Below, in pieces: positions 25,050-34,460 of a DNA stretch of 64,000 bases. Within the stretch, counting starts at the first letter, position 1, and each line of letters begins with the position of its first letter. The stretch is taken from contig CAWIMW010000001.1 of the NCBI GenBank assembly GCA_963837365.1, positions 372,001-436,000 of the forward strand. The letters are read 5' to 3'. Under the pieces are notes generated by a model. The model was not told where the DNA came from, made no database searches, and worked only from the letters and a program-made list of their open reading frames with translations. Position numbers and translations under genes: made by a program. Origin of the DNA: CAWBXL01 sp963837365. Its GTDB lineage: Bacteria > Acidobacteriota > Terriglobia > Terriglobales > Acidobacteriaceae.

Positions 25050-28000
25050 ATGAAATTGATGACGTGCAGTTTGAGAACCTTACTTTTTCTCGCCGTTGTA
25101 GCGAGCTTTTCTGTGGGCGGTTTGTACGCTCAAACCTTCGGTGAAATTACTGGACGAGTGACGGATGCTTCGGGAGCGGTGATCTCCGCAGCGTCCCTTA
25201 CCCTGACTAATACCAACACCAACGCAGCCCGCCAGACAGCCGCCACGGACGCGGGTGTATACGCTTTTCCGTCCGTCCCGCCGGGCTCCTACCGGCTGAG
25301 GACGGAAGTTCAGGGGTTTAAGACTGCGATCAGCGAACCCTTCCAAGTCCAAGTCCAGCAATCGGTGCGTCTCGACGTTACGCTCCAGGTGGGCAAGACC
25401 ACCGAAACCATCGAAGTGGTTGCCGAAGTTGCTCAGTTGCAATCCGAGAATGCAACCCTGGGCACGGTGATCGAAAACAAGATTGTTACTGAATTACCTC
25501 TGAACGGACGCCAGTACCTGAATCTGGTCGCACTTTCGCCCAATGTGAACGTACTCGCACCGGCGGCCGGTCAAGCGGGCTCCCGCCAGGGTGGCGAGCG
25601 CGCCGAGCAGGCGATATCCGCTGGGGGGCAGCGCATCTCCTTCGACTACTACACGCTCGATGGCGTCAACAACATGGACGTGAACTTCAATTCGTACGTC
25701 GCACGTCCCTCCATTGATGCTATTCAGGAGTTTAAAGTTCAGATCGGCGTTTATCCTGCAGAGTTTGGGCACCAAAGCACGCAGGTGAACGTGCTCACCA
25801 AGTCGGGTGGCAACAAGTACCATGGCTCGCTCTTTGAATTTGTGCGCAACGATTTCTTCGACGCTCAGCCGTACGCCTTCCGCGTCCCTCCGCAGGAGAC
25901 GTTCAAGTGGAACGACTACGGGTTCGAAGTGGACGGGCCGGTGCGCATCCCCCATCTGTTCAACGGGCGCGACCGCTTGTTTTTCATGTCGAATTATGAG
26001 GCGTTTCGCCGGCGGCAAACCCGCAACACCCTTTACTCCGTGCCCAGTCCTGCGATGTTTGGCGGCGACTTCAGCGAATTGCTCTTACTAAAAGATGCCC
26101 AAGGTAACCCCGCTCCAAAAGTTGTCTACGATCCGAACACCGGACTGCCCTATCCGGGGAACGTCATTCCCAGCGACCAGTTGGATGCGACCTCGTTGAA
26201 GTTCCTGAATTACTATAAGTCAGCCACTCTGCCTGGGCTCGCCAGCAACTTTGCGCAGAACAACTCCAATCCCATTAATCGCGACGGATTTGTTCTGAGA
26301 ATGGATTTCATCGAGTCGTCAAAGTCGCAGTGGATGGGACGGTACAATTGGGGCGACGAGAACCAAGTCACGCAAGGCTTGGGCCTCGCGGGAACCAAGG
26401 TGTTGACCAACTATGAACAGTACACCGGGACCAACACACGGACCTTTACGCCTACTCTGGTGAACGAAGCCCGTTTCGGCTATACCCGTTTTTTTAACTC
26501 GCTGGGCACTCTAAGCGCCGGTAGCTTGGATGTGGTTTCTGATATCGGCATCCCCAACCAGAACCCCGGTGATCCGATCACTTGGGGAATTCCAAACGTT
26601 CCATTCAACGGAACTGGGTTCACCGGGATCGGCGATGCGAATGATGGTCCTTTCGCCAACAACAACAACACCCTGCAATTCGTGGACAAGTTGTCCTGGG
26701 TGCATGGTAAGCACGCCTTCGCCTTCGGGTTCGAGTACAACCGGCAGAACTTCAACCAGGTGGGCAATCAGTTCTCGCGCGGGGTGTTTACTTTCCAGGC
26801 CCTCGCCACAAGGAACCCTGCCGATAGTACCGGTGGCTACTCCTTTGCCGATTTCCTGCTGGGACGGCTCTTCCAATCCACCAATGCGGTTGCGGTTGCC
26901 AATGCGAAGTACCAGCGCAATGTCTATCACGCGTTTGTGGACGACACCTGGAAAGTGCTTCCCCGGCTGACCTTGTCGCTGGGCTTGCGGTACGAATTGA
27001 CGCCGCCCTACACCGATACGCTGGGCGACCTGTTCAACGTGAAGATACCGAAGTACATCACGACTGCTAACGCCCCGCCGGAGGATTGGCCGTTCTTTGT
27101 CCGGCAGAGCGGGTGCACGGACCCCTACGAGGGCCTGAACATTCATTGGACCAGCACGAACGCGGTGTGCGGCGGCGGCCTGAATCACAACCTGTTAGAG
27201 ACCAAATACAAGAACTTCGCTCCGCGGGTCGGCATCGCCTACTCCTTCGATGACAAGACGGTGATTCGTACCGGATTTGGCATCTTCTACATGCAGGACA
27301 TCGGAAACTCCCTGTACTTCGACATGGCCCGCAATATCGCGGCTCGAATTGATCTCACCTCGACCGCTGCAACTCCTGTGACTTGGAGCAATGCGATTCC
27401 CGGCGGAACTGGAACCGTCGCTGAGGTGCCGCCGCCGTTTGCGCTATCTGCCGCCTACAGCCACGCTACGGCTTACACCATGCAGTATCTGCTGAACGTG
27501 CAACGGCAGCTGGGCACGAAGTGGGTAGTTGAAGCAGGCTATCTAGGGTCGCAAAGCCGACACCTCTACGGCTTCCGAAACCTCAACCAAGCCGAACCTG
27601 GGCCCCTGGCCAGCATCAATTCGCGCCGCCCGTTTCCCAACTTCGGTGTCATCTCAAATGCTGCCGATGGTTTCAACGCAGGCTACAACGCAGGCAGCGT
27701 GAAACTTACGCGGCGCTTCAGCCAGGGTGTCAGTTTGACTACGAATTACACCTGGTCCAAGTCCATTGACAACGCCAGCGGCCTCCGCACTCAGGGTTAC
27801 GACACGCTCTTCCCGCAAGACAGCACCTGCCTGGCTTGTGAGCGAGGGTTGTCGTCCTTCGACGTACGCCATCGTTGGGTACTGGGCGCCGTTTATGACC
27901 TGCCAATCGGCAGAGGCAAGGCCTTGGGGATCAGCAATGGTGCTGCCAACGCGTTTATCGGCGGCTGGCAGCTGAGCGGGAACATGACCGTCCAAAGCGG

Positions 28001-28430
28001 CGTTCCGCAGACCCTCAGCGTCGGTTTCAACAACGCTGGCACTAACAATCCGCTACCCGACCGACCCAGCTACACAGGGACAGACCGCGGGTACCTGTCG
28101 GACCACACCCATGCGACCCTGGGAGTGCCATGGTACAACCCTGCCTCCTTCGCCCCAGCGCCACAGGGGACCTTCGGCAATGTCGGGCGAAGTTCAATGA
28201 TTACACCCGCATTTCAGACATTCGATCTCGCGGTGCACAAGCAAATCGCCATGCCTTACGGCGAAGGCCATTCCCTACAGTTGCGACTGGAAGCTTTCAA
28301 CGTATTCAACCACCCTGTCTGGAGCGCGCCGCAGGGAAATACTTCGGCGTCTGACTTCGGGATCATTAGCTCAACTTCTGCCAACGTCCCGATGCGCCAG
28401 CTTCAACTGGGACTGAAGTACTCGTTCTGA
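25050..28430 (+). CDS. TonB-dependent receptor 2 with carboxypeptidase-regulatory-like N-terminal domain
   Basis: 1126 residues. The start is preceded by the G-rich GGGGTGGGG (25039-25047), with the first G-run 7 nt from the ATG. Signal residues 1-28 (LLFLAVVASFSVGGLYAQ) lead into a CarboxypepD_reg domain (ITGRVTDASGAVISAASLTL ... YAFPSVPPGSYRLRTEVQGF). A plug segment (IVTELPLNGRQYLNLVALSP) and a long beta-barrel follow, with LSLGLRYELTPPYTD, NFAPRVGIAYSF and a terminal QLQLGLKYSF strand ending in Phe, as needed for outer-membrane insertion. It probably imports oligosaccharides made by the enzymes encoded downstream (28976-40447). A strong hairpin separates it from them, so it may be transcribed at a different level. 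Confidence 0.93.
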   Translation: MKLMTCSLRTLLFLAVVASFSVGGLYAQTFGEITGRVTDASGAVISAASLTLTNTNTNAARQTAATDAGVYAFPSVPPGSYRLRTEVQGFKTAISEPFQVQVQQSVRLDVTLQVGKTTETIEVVAEVAQLQSENATLGTVIENKIVTELPLNGRQYLNLVALSPNVNVLAPAAGQAGSRQGGERAEQAISAGGQRISFDYYTLDGVNNMDVNFNSYVARPSIDAIQEFKVQIGVYPAEFGHQSTQVNVLTKSGGNKYHGSLFEFVRNDFFDAQPYAFRVPPQETFKWNDYGFEVDGPVRIPHLFNGRDRLFFMSNYEAFRRRQTRNTLYSVPSPAMFGGDFSELLLLKDAQGNPAPKVVYDPNTGLPYPGNVIPSDQLDATSLKFLNYYKSATLPGLASNFAQNNSNPINRDGFVLRMDFIESSKSQWMGRYNWGDENQVTQGLGLAGTKVLTNYEQYTGTNTRTFTPTLVNEARFGYTRFFNSLGTLSAGSLDVVSDIGIPNQNPGDPITWGIPNVPFNGTGFTGIGDANDGPFANNNNTLQFVDKLSWVHGKHAFAFGFEYNRQNFNQVGNQFSRGVFTFQALATRNPADSTGGYSFADFLLGRLFQSTNAVAVANAKYQRNVYHAFVDDTWKVLPRLTLSLGLRYELTPPYTDTLGDLFNVKIPKYITTANAPPEDWPFFVRQSGCTDPYEGLNIHWTSTNAVCGGGLNHNLLETKYKNFAPRVGIAYSFDDKTVIRTGFGIFYMQDIGNSLYFDMARNIAARIDLTSTAATPVTWSNAIPGGTGTVAEVPPPFALSAAYSHATAYTMQYLLNVQRQLGTKWVVEAGYLGSQSRHLYGFRNLNQAEPGPLASINSRRPFPNFGVISNAADGFNAGYNAGSVKLTRRFSQGVSLTTNYTWSKSIDNASGLRTQGYDTLFPQDSTCLACERGLSSFDVRHRWVLGAVYDLPIGRGKALGISNGAANAFIGGWQLSGNMTVQSGVPQTLSVGFNNAGTNNPLPDRPSYTGTDRGYLSDHTHATLGVPWYNPASFAPAPQGTFGNVGRSSMITPAFQTFDLAVHKQIAMPYGEGHSLQLRLEAFNVFNHPVWSAPQGNTSASDFGIISSTSANVPMRQLQLGLKYSF

Positions 28431-28547
28431 CCTAACGGTCTTCAATCGCCGGACAAGTGACTTCGGGCAGGTAACCGGAGTCGGATTAGATGGTTAGGGA
28501 AAGTTGCAGTTCTAGAACTTGGCAAGACAACAATCGAACTATAGTGT

Positions 28548-28578
28548 GGCGCATCAGGCCCATCGGGCCTGATGCGCC
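28548..28578 (+). terminator. Rho-independent terminator after TonB receptor 2
   Basis: A perfect 14-bp inverted repeat (left arm GGCGCATCAGGCCC) encloses an ATC loop and is followed by CTTTCT. It lies 118 bp after the receptor stop. The stem is unusually long and GC-rich while the T-tract is short. The remainder of 28431-28975 shows no gene. It holds AAGTTGCAGTTCTA at 28501-28514, which repeats 24976-24989 before the receptor, and a small CCCGA/TCGGG repeat near 28893. Confidence 0.7.
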
Positions 28579-28975
28579 CTTTCTGAATAGACGGAGTGGT
28601 TAACACGAGTGCACCGATCCGTGGCAAGAGGCTGCATGTCCGGTCAAGCGAGCAATACGAAACAGATTTACAAATATTTTCAATCCACGACAAGAAACTT
28701 ACGTACAATTCACTCTGCTCGAAGATCCTTGAAATGGTTCTCCAATGCCGCTTCGCCCCAAAAGTAAACGTTTTCTCAATCGCAGGAGCCTTTTTCGAAG
28801 CAGCAACGCCTAGAGGAGATTGGTGACTGGCTGAAGATCTCCGTGCCACCAGCGTGGGGTACTAGGGATCGCACAATGACTTGACTGACTTACCCGAGTT
28901 ATCGGGAAAGAACAGCGTGAATTCTGAACATACAAAACGGCATCGTCGAAAATCGCACGACGCAAGGAGAGAAGA

Positions 28976-30172
28976 GTGAAGATGAAGCTGATTGGAATAG
29001 CAATGTTGCTGCTTGCCAGTTTTTGTTCCGCCCAACAGGCCGGAGATTTCCAGCCATCTGCTACCAATGTGTGGGGGGCAGACTATCCACGGGTTGACAG
29101 CGCCGGGCGAGTGGAAGTTCGGGTGAAGGCCCCCGACGCGACCAAGGTCAAGTTGAATTTTTGGAGTGGGCCGAAGGTGGACATGGTGAAACAGCCCGAC
29201 GGCTTTTGGACCGTCACCACCCCCCCGCTCGTTCCCGGCTTTCACTATTACACGTTGAATATTGATGGTGCCGAAGTCGCCGACCCCAGCACTCATGCGT
29301 ATTTTGGTGGAAGCAAGCCCGCGAGCGGCGTGGAAGTTCCCGAGCCCGGCTCGACATATTATTCGATTCAAGACGTGCCCCACGGCGCGGTGCGTGAGGT
29401 CTGGTACAACTCGAAGGTGACCGGGACCTGGCGGCACGCGCTGGTTTATCTGCCACCGGATTACGAGAAGCAGACCAAGGTCCGCTATCCTGTGCTCTAT
29501 CTTCAGCATGGTGGCGGGGAAGATGAGACGGGCTGGATTCGTCAGGCGAACGCCAACTTCATCCTCGATAATCTCATTGCAGCGAAAAGCTGCAAGCCCA
29601 TGATCGTTGTGATGGCGTATGGCTATGCCCGTCGCGCCGGACAGGTACCTCCTGATCTGACTGGGAAACCATTCGGCTCTCCTGAAATGTTGAAGGCCAT
29701 GCAGGACATGGCGTCGGCGTTTGAAGATGATGTGACACAGGCCTTAATTCCGTTCATTGATTCCACCTTCCGTACGCTTTCGGACCGCGATCATCGCGCG
29801 ATGGCGGGCCTTTCCATGGGAGGCATGCAGACCTTCCAGGTCACGCTGAATCATCTCGATCTGTTTTCCTACATCGGCGGATTCAGTGGAGCGGGCGGGA
29901 TGCTGGTGCTAGGGGACCGGAAACTGGATCCGAAGACCGATTACAACGGAGTGTTTGCTGATCCGGCCGCGTTCGGCAAGAAAGTTCATTTGCTCTGGAT
30001 GGGCGTCGGAACAAAAGAGCCGGAGAGAATGCGGGCCGGGCTCCTGAGACTGCACACTTCGCTGGACGACGCGAAGATTCAGCACGTCTTCTACGAATCA
30101 CCCGGGACAGATCACGAGTGGCAGACCTGGCGTCGCGATCTAAAGGACTTCGCGCCAAGGCTCTTCCAGTAA
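28976..30172 (+). CDS. Secreted CE1-like esterase with N-terminal E-set domain
   Basis: 398 residues; GTG at 28976 has AAGGAGA 5 nt upstream, and an ATG two codons later is also possible. The Sec signal is KLIGIAMLLLASFCSAQQ. Residues 30-125 form an immunoglobulin-like domain of the CBM48/E-set type (RVEVRVKAPDATKVKLNFWS ... PGFHYYTLNIDGAEVADPST). The alpha/beta-hydrolase domain follows: HALVYLPPDYEKQTKVRYPV, YLQHGGGEDETGW, the nucleophile elbow GLSMGGMQT and the terminal DHEWQTWRRDL with the catalytic His. This is the esterase-D/feruloyl- or acetyl-xylan-esterase layout. It probably removes acyl groups from hemicellulose. It opens the enzyme run that ends at 40447. Confidence 0.85.
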   Translation: MKMKLIGIAMLLLASFCSAQQAGDFQPSATNVWGADYPRVDSAGRVEVRVKAPDATKVKLNFWSGPKVDMVKQPDGFWTVTTPPLVPGFHYYTLNIDGAEVADPSTHAYFGGSKPASGVEVPEPGSTYYSIQDVPHGAVREVWYNSKVTGTWRHALVYLPPDYEKQTKVRYPVLYLQHGGGEDETGWIRQANANFILDNLIAAKSCKPMIVVMAYGYARRAGQVPPDLTGKPFGSPEMLKAMQDMASAFEDDVTQALIPFIDSTFRTLSDRDHRAMAGLSMGGMQTFQVTLNHLDLFSYIGGFSGAGGMLVLGDRKLDPKTDYNGVFADPAAFGKKVHLLWMGVGTKEPERMRAGLLRLHTSLDDAKIQHVFYESPGTDHEWQTWRRDLKDFAPRLFQ

Positions 30173-30238
30173 ATTAGTTGGCAGTACGCTATTAGCGGGC
30201 ACTCAAGCGAATGCTCGGGAAAGAGGTTCCCTGAACTC

Positions 30239-32227
30239 ATGATTTACAGACGCGCTCTCAAAGGCATCACTGTAGCTGCCTTTCTGCTTGGCCTGCATTG
30301 TAGTTCTTTGGCGCAGAATACCGCGGAATCGGCAGCCAAGCCGCTTCCGTTCCTCAGCCCGATCTTTGGTGACAACATGGTGTTGCAGCGCGGCAAGGCA
30401 AACACCATCTGGGGCTGGTCCGATCCCGGCGACAAGGTCCAGGTTGAAATTGCCGGCAAACATGCATCGGGGCTGGCGGGCGCCGACCGCCGCTGGCAGG
30501 TGAAGATCCATCCTCCTCATGTCGGCGGCCCATACACCCTCACGATCAAAGGCCATCAGACGGTCGAACTCCATAACGTCCTGGTCGGCGATGTATGGTT
30601 GTGTGGCGGGCAATCCAATATGGAAGTGCCACTGCGCTTTGCACGCAACGGCGAGGAAGAAGTCAAAGCCGCCAATTACCCGGAGATACGATTCTTCACG
30701 GTCGCGACCCACGTTGCCTACCACCCCACCGATGTTCCGGAGGGATCATGGAAAGTGGTGTCACCCGAAACCTCCGACCGGCTCTCGGCGGTCGCGTACT
30801 ACTTTGCCCGCAAGGTTCAAAATGAAATTCATGCTCCGATCGGCTTAGTTGTAGATGCTGTCGGTGGAACTCCCGCCGAGGCCTGGGCCAGCGCCGACGG
30901 GCTTCGCCCGCTTCACGACTTCGATGTGCCCTTGGCAGAGCTGGCAAAGCTGACAGAGGCGGGCGCACCCGAGTACGGAAACTACGTCATGCACTGGTAT
31001 GACCAGTACGACGTTGGGCTCAAGGGAAACTGGTCGGCTGAGGACTTCGACGATTCGAGCTGGAAGCAGGTGGACGTTCCCGGCGGATTCGCCGAATTGG
31101 GCGTGCCTGACACGCCGGCGCTGGTGTGGTTCCGCAGGGAGATCACGCTGCCGGAAACAATTCCAGCGGGACGCACATTGATCTTTCTTGGCTCGATTGA
31201 GCGTATGGATACCGTCTACATCAACGGGAAGCAGGTCGGGGCGAGCGCGTGGGTGGAGAACCCGCGGGTCTATTTCATTCGCGATGGCGTACTGAAGCCG
31301 GGAAAGAACGTGATTGCAATCCGCGTTCTGAAGACCAAGCCGCAGGGTGGGTTTCTCGCCAAAGCGGAGGATTTACGCCTCATGCTCGCGGACAAGACGA
31401 GCATTCCGCTGGCCGGGAAATGGAAAGGTCAGCTGAGTCTCGATGCGAGGCCGCCGCAACCCTTGCCGATTGGCTACGAGAATTGGCCGGTCATGCCCTC
31501 GGTGCTGTACCAGGGAATGCTTGCGCCCATCGCTCCGTTTTCGATCACAGGCGCCCTGTGGTATCAGGGAGAGCAGAACTCGGACCGCGGATTTCAGTAC
31601 CGCAAAATCATGCCCGTCATGATTGCGGACTGGAGAAAGCTTTTCGGACAAGGCGATTTTCCGTTCTACATCGTCAGCCTTCCCGCCTTCCATAAGCACA
31701 GCGATACGCCTATCGATGATACCTGGGCGGAAACGCGGGAATCGCAGGCGATCGCAGCCGCCAGTGTGCGCAACTCGTGCCTGGCAGTCACGATTGATAC
31801 CGGCGATCCCGACAATATTCATCCGAAGGACAAAATCCCGGTGGGAGAACGCCTTGCCTTTTGCGCTCTGGCGAAACACTACGGCAAGAAAGTGGTTTAC
31901 GCGGGGCCAACGCTGGCTTCGGTGGACCGCATTCCCGGTTCCATCCGGCTGAAGTTTACCCACACCGATGGCGGGCTGGTGGTCAAAGGAGACAAGCTGG
32001 AAGAGTTCGCCATCGCCGGGGAGGACAAGAAGTGGTATTGGGCCGATGCGCGCATCGAGGGCAATACGGTTGTCGTCTCGTCTCCGTCGGTGCCCAACCC
32101 GAAGGAAGTCAGGTATGCGTGGCAGGGAGATCCGAAGGCAACGTTGTTCAATGGCGCCGGCCTGCCAGCCGGCCCTTTCAGAACGGACACCTGGCCGGGG
32201 ATCACAGACAGCCAGAGACCTTATTAA
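30239..32227 (+). CDS. Secreted SGNH acetylesterase (sialate O-acetylesterase-like)
   Basis: 662 residues with a Sec signal (ITVAAFLLGLHCSSLAQ). The nucleophile motif is VGDVWLCGGQSNMEVP with Ser126. The late DPDNIHPKDK contains the DxxH pair that completes the triad. Between the two halves, residues about 250-370 form a jelly-roll resembling the GH2 sugar-binding domain (WFRREITLPETIPAGRTLIF). Such proteins are named after sialate esterases. In plant-glycan loci, however, they deacetylate xylan, xyloglucan or pectin side chains, which is far more likely here because no sialic-acid genes are present. It is 66 bp after the CE1-like esterase and 76 bp before GH51. Acetyl removal would give the GH95 and GH31 enzymes access to side chains. 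Confidence 0.88.
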   Translation: MIYRRALKGITVAAFLLGLHCSSLAQNTAESAAKPLPFLSPIFGDNMVLQRGKANTIWGWSDPGDKVQVEIAGKHASGLAGADRRWQVKIHPPHVGGPYTLTIKGHQTVELHNVLVGDVWLCGGQSNMEVPLRFARNGEEEVKAANYPEIRFFTVATHVAYHPTDVPEGSWKVVSPETSDRLSAVAYYFARKVQNEIHAPIGLVVDAVGGTPAEAWASADGLRPLHDFDVPLAELAKLTEAGAPEYGNYVMHWYDQYDVGLKGNWSAEDFDDSSWKQVDVPGGFAELGVPDTPALVWFRREITLPETIPAGRTLIFLGSIERMDTVYINGKQVGASAWVENPRVYFIRDGVLKPGKNVIAIRVLKTKPQGGFLAKAEDLRLMLADKTSIPLAGKWKGQLSLDARPPQPLPIGYENWPVMPSVLYQGMLAPIAPFSITGALWYQGEQNSDRGFQYRKIMPVMIADWRKLFGQGDFPFYIVSLPAFHKHSDTPIDDTWAETRESQAIAAASVRNSCLAVTIDTGDPDNIHPKDKIPVGERLAFCALAKHYGKKVVYAGPTLASVDRIPGSIRLKFTHTDGGLVVKGDKLEEFAIAGEDKKWYWADARIEGNTVVVSSPSVPNPKEVRYAWQGDPKATLFNGAGLPAGPFRTDTWPGITDSQRPY

Positions 32228-32303
32228 TAATGAGCACCCCGGGACGGAGGCATTCGTACTCAGTATCCGGAAAACAGGGTTGAGATTTGGAGAGAACCAG
32301 TCT

Positions 32304-34406
32304 ATGCGTTTTAACAGGAAGAATCTGAGTTTCGTGAAGCAGGTTGTGCTACTCGCCGCGATCGTCTTTGCGACGCTTTCTTTCGCTCAAACTCGGCCGG
32401 TGAACGCCACTATCGATGCGTCCAAGACCGGCGCCCCGATTTCGAAATATATCTACGGGCAGTTTCTGGAGCATGGCGGAAACATCGTCAACGAAGGTGT
32501 CTGGGCGGAAATGCTGGAGGACCGCAAGTTCTACAATCCGATTACCTCGAAGGCGCCGGAGGAACCACCGGTTCCAGCGTGGAGGCGCCGCGGTCCGCCA
32601 CGGCGGTGGACGCCGATCGGCGGCGACGAATTCGTGATCATGGATAGCAGTAAACCGTACACCGGCGATCACACCCCGCTGGTCAAAGTTGATAAGAAAG
32701 AGGCACATGGATTCCGGCAATCCGGCGTGGCCGTGCGCAAAGGGAACTCCTACACCGGCCGCATTGTCGTGGCGGGCAGCGCGGGCACAGCCGTGAAGGT
32801 GGCCCTGATCTGGGGCAAGGATGCGGGCGACCGGCAGACGGTGACGATTCCCGCGCTCGGCGCCGCGTACCGGAAGTTTCCGCTGAAATTCCAGGCCCAG
32901 GCCGACAGCGACGATGCGGTCGTGGAAATCACCGGCACCGGTACGGGCGAGTATCACGTAGGCGCAGTCTCGCTGATGCCGGCGAACAACGTTGAGGGAT
33001 TTCGCGCGGAGGTCATCGCCGCGCTCAAGCAACTGCGCTTCGGCGTCCTGCGCTTTCCAGGAGGAAACTTTGTTTCAGCCTACGAATGGCGCAATGGTGT
33101 CGGCGCCGATGTCGACAAGCGCCCGCCGATCTACGATCCGGTGTGGCATGCGGTACAGCCGAACGATGTTGGCACCGACGAATTCCTGACGTTGTGCCGT
33201 CTGCTGGGGGTTGATCCTTACATTACCGTCAATGCCGGCTTCGGCGATGCCTGGTCCGCAAAGGAACTGGTCGAATACACCAACGGCGCCGTCACCACGC
33301 CGATGGGGAAATGGCGTGCCGCCAACGGCCATCCGAAGCCTTACAACGTCAAACTGTGGGGCGTCGGCAACGAGCCATGGGGCGACTACCAGATGGGAGC
33401 CATGTCACTGCCGCAGTTCGAGATCAAGCACAACATGTTCGTTAAAGCCATGCGAAGTGTGGACCCCTCGATCAAGCTGATTGCCGGCGGCGCCATGCCT
33501 GACGTCATGGAAGGAGCCAACCAATCCAAACGCATCAACGGGCAGTATGTTCCCGACTATCTTTCGGCGGGAGACTGGAGCGGGAACCTGCTGCTTCATT
33601 GCCTGGACAATATCGATATGCTGAGCGAGCACTACTACGCATCCGGCACGCAACACACTGATATGAAGCTGGAGAAGAAAGTGCCGATCGACCCGCCGCT
33701 GACGCTGGTCGAATGGGAGCGCGAGCCTGCGACCCAGGTGAGGGCAAAGTATGAGCACTATCAGCAGTACCTGAAGCTCATCCCTGGACTCAGGGCAAAG
33801 CCTGTACCCGTCGCCATAGACGAATGGGCGTACTTCGGCGGCGGGCCGAATTCCTACAAAGTAGTTCCGGCCTACGCCTGGGCCTTCCACGAAATGTTCC
33901 GCCACTCCGATATCTTTCAGTTGGGAGCGTTCACCTTCGCTACTGCGATGATGAGTTCCAACCGGACCGAAGCGGAACTGAATCCGACCGGCCTTCTGTT
34001 CAAGATGTATCGCGATCATTTCGGTACGATCCCGGTGGAAGTGTCTGGAGACTCGCCGCAACCCAAGCCGGCTTTTCCCGCCGGCGGCGACCAGCCCGCA
34101 GTCAATCCGGGCAGCGACACCTATCCTCTGGATGTGAGCGCTGCTCTAAGCGAGGATCGGAAGGCACTGACATTCGCCGTGCTGAATCCGTCGGATTCAG
34201 AACAGCAGTTGAAACTGGCGATCAACGGGGTAAAGCTTTCCAGCCAGGGTAAGGTCTGGCGCATGGCTCCGTCGAGCGTTGATGCAACCATCACTTTGGG
34301 GCAGAAGCCGGGAGTGGAGGTACAGGAGCAGGACCTCGTATCTGTACCCGATGCAATGGCGGTCCCGCCGTTTAGCGTGAATATCTATTCATTCCCGCTG
34401 CAATAG
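32304..34406 (+). CDS. Secreted GH51 alpha-L-arabinofuranosidase
   Basis: 700 residues starting at MRFNRKNLSFV with GGAGAGA about 8 nt upstream. The frame is open far into the preceding gene but that part is not coding-like. The Sec signal ends at ATLSFAQ. An N-terminal segment (IYGQFLEHGGNIVNEGVWAE) is followed by a CBM4/9-like insert at about 105-225. The TIM barrel then has RFPGGNFVSAYEWRNGVG, WGVGNEPWG (acid/base Glu357) and VPVAIDEWAYFG (nucleophile Glu507), followed by a C-terminal beta-sandwich. This is the GH51 set for release of alpha-L-arabinofuranose. Some GH51 members instead have endoglucanase activity; the strong arabinofuranosidase motifs make that less likely. The product may be arabinose from arabinoxylan or solanaceous-type xyloglucan. 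Confidence 0.92.
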   Translation: MRFNRKNLSFVKQVVLLAAIVFATLSFAQTRPVNATIDASKTGAPISKYIYGQFLEHGGNIVNEGVWAEMLEDRKFYNPITSKAPEEPPVPAWRRRGPPRRWTPIGGDEFVIMDSSKPYTGDHTPLVKVDKKEAHGFRQSGVAVRKGNSYTGRIVVAGSAGTAVKVALIWGKDAGDRQTVTIPALGAAYRKFPLKFQAQADSDDAVVEITGTGTGEYHVGAVSLMPANNVEGFRAEVIAALKQLRFGVLRFPGGNFVSAYEWRNGVGADVDKRPPIYDPVWHAVQPNDVGTDEFLTLCRLLGVDPYITVNAGFGDAWSAKELVEYTNGAVTTPMGKWRAANGHPKPYNVKLWGVGNEPWGDYQMGAMSLPQFEIKHNMFVKAMRSVDPSIKLIAGGAMPDVMEGANQSKRINGQYVPDYLSAGDWSGNLLLHCLDNIDMLSEHYYASGTQHTDMKLEKKVPIDPPLTLVEWEREPATQVRAKYEHYQQYLKLIPGLRAKPVPVAIDEWAYFGGGPNSYKVVPAYAWAFHEMFRHSDIFQLGAFTFATAMMSSNRTEAELNPTGLLFKMYRDHFGTIPVEVSGDSPQPKPAFPAGGDQPAVNPGSDTYPLDVSAALSEDRKALTFAVLNPSDSEQQLKLAINGVKLSSQGKVWRMAPSSVDATITLGQKPGVEVQEQDLVSVPDAMAVPPFSVNIYSFPLQ

Positions 34407-34460
34407 TGGTTGATCGTTGTTGCGAAACAAGGAGCGAAGCCGCTGACGTTGCACCGAAAA

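Noticed and set aside
28548..28578. Possible attachment site or mobile-element end
   Set aside because: It is a single hairpin after a receptor stop, with no transposase or integrase in the window; a terminator explains it better.
30239..32227. Reading the SGNH esterase as evidence of sialic-acid use
   Set aside because: No sialidase, sialic-acid lyase or transporter is present; the family name reflects homology only.
31968..32303. Upstream extension of GH51 into the acetylesterase gene
   Set aside because: This part is out-of-frame acetylesterase sequence; ATG 32304 has a ribosome site and a signal peptide.
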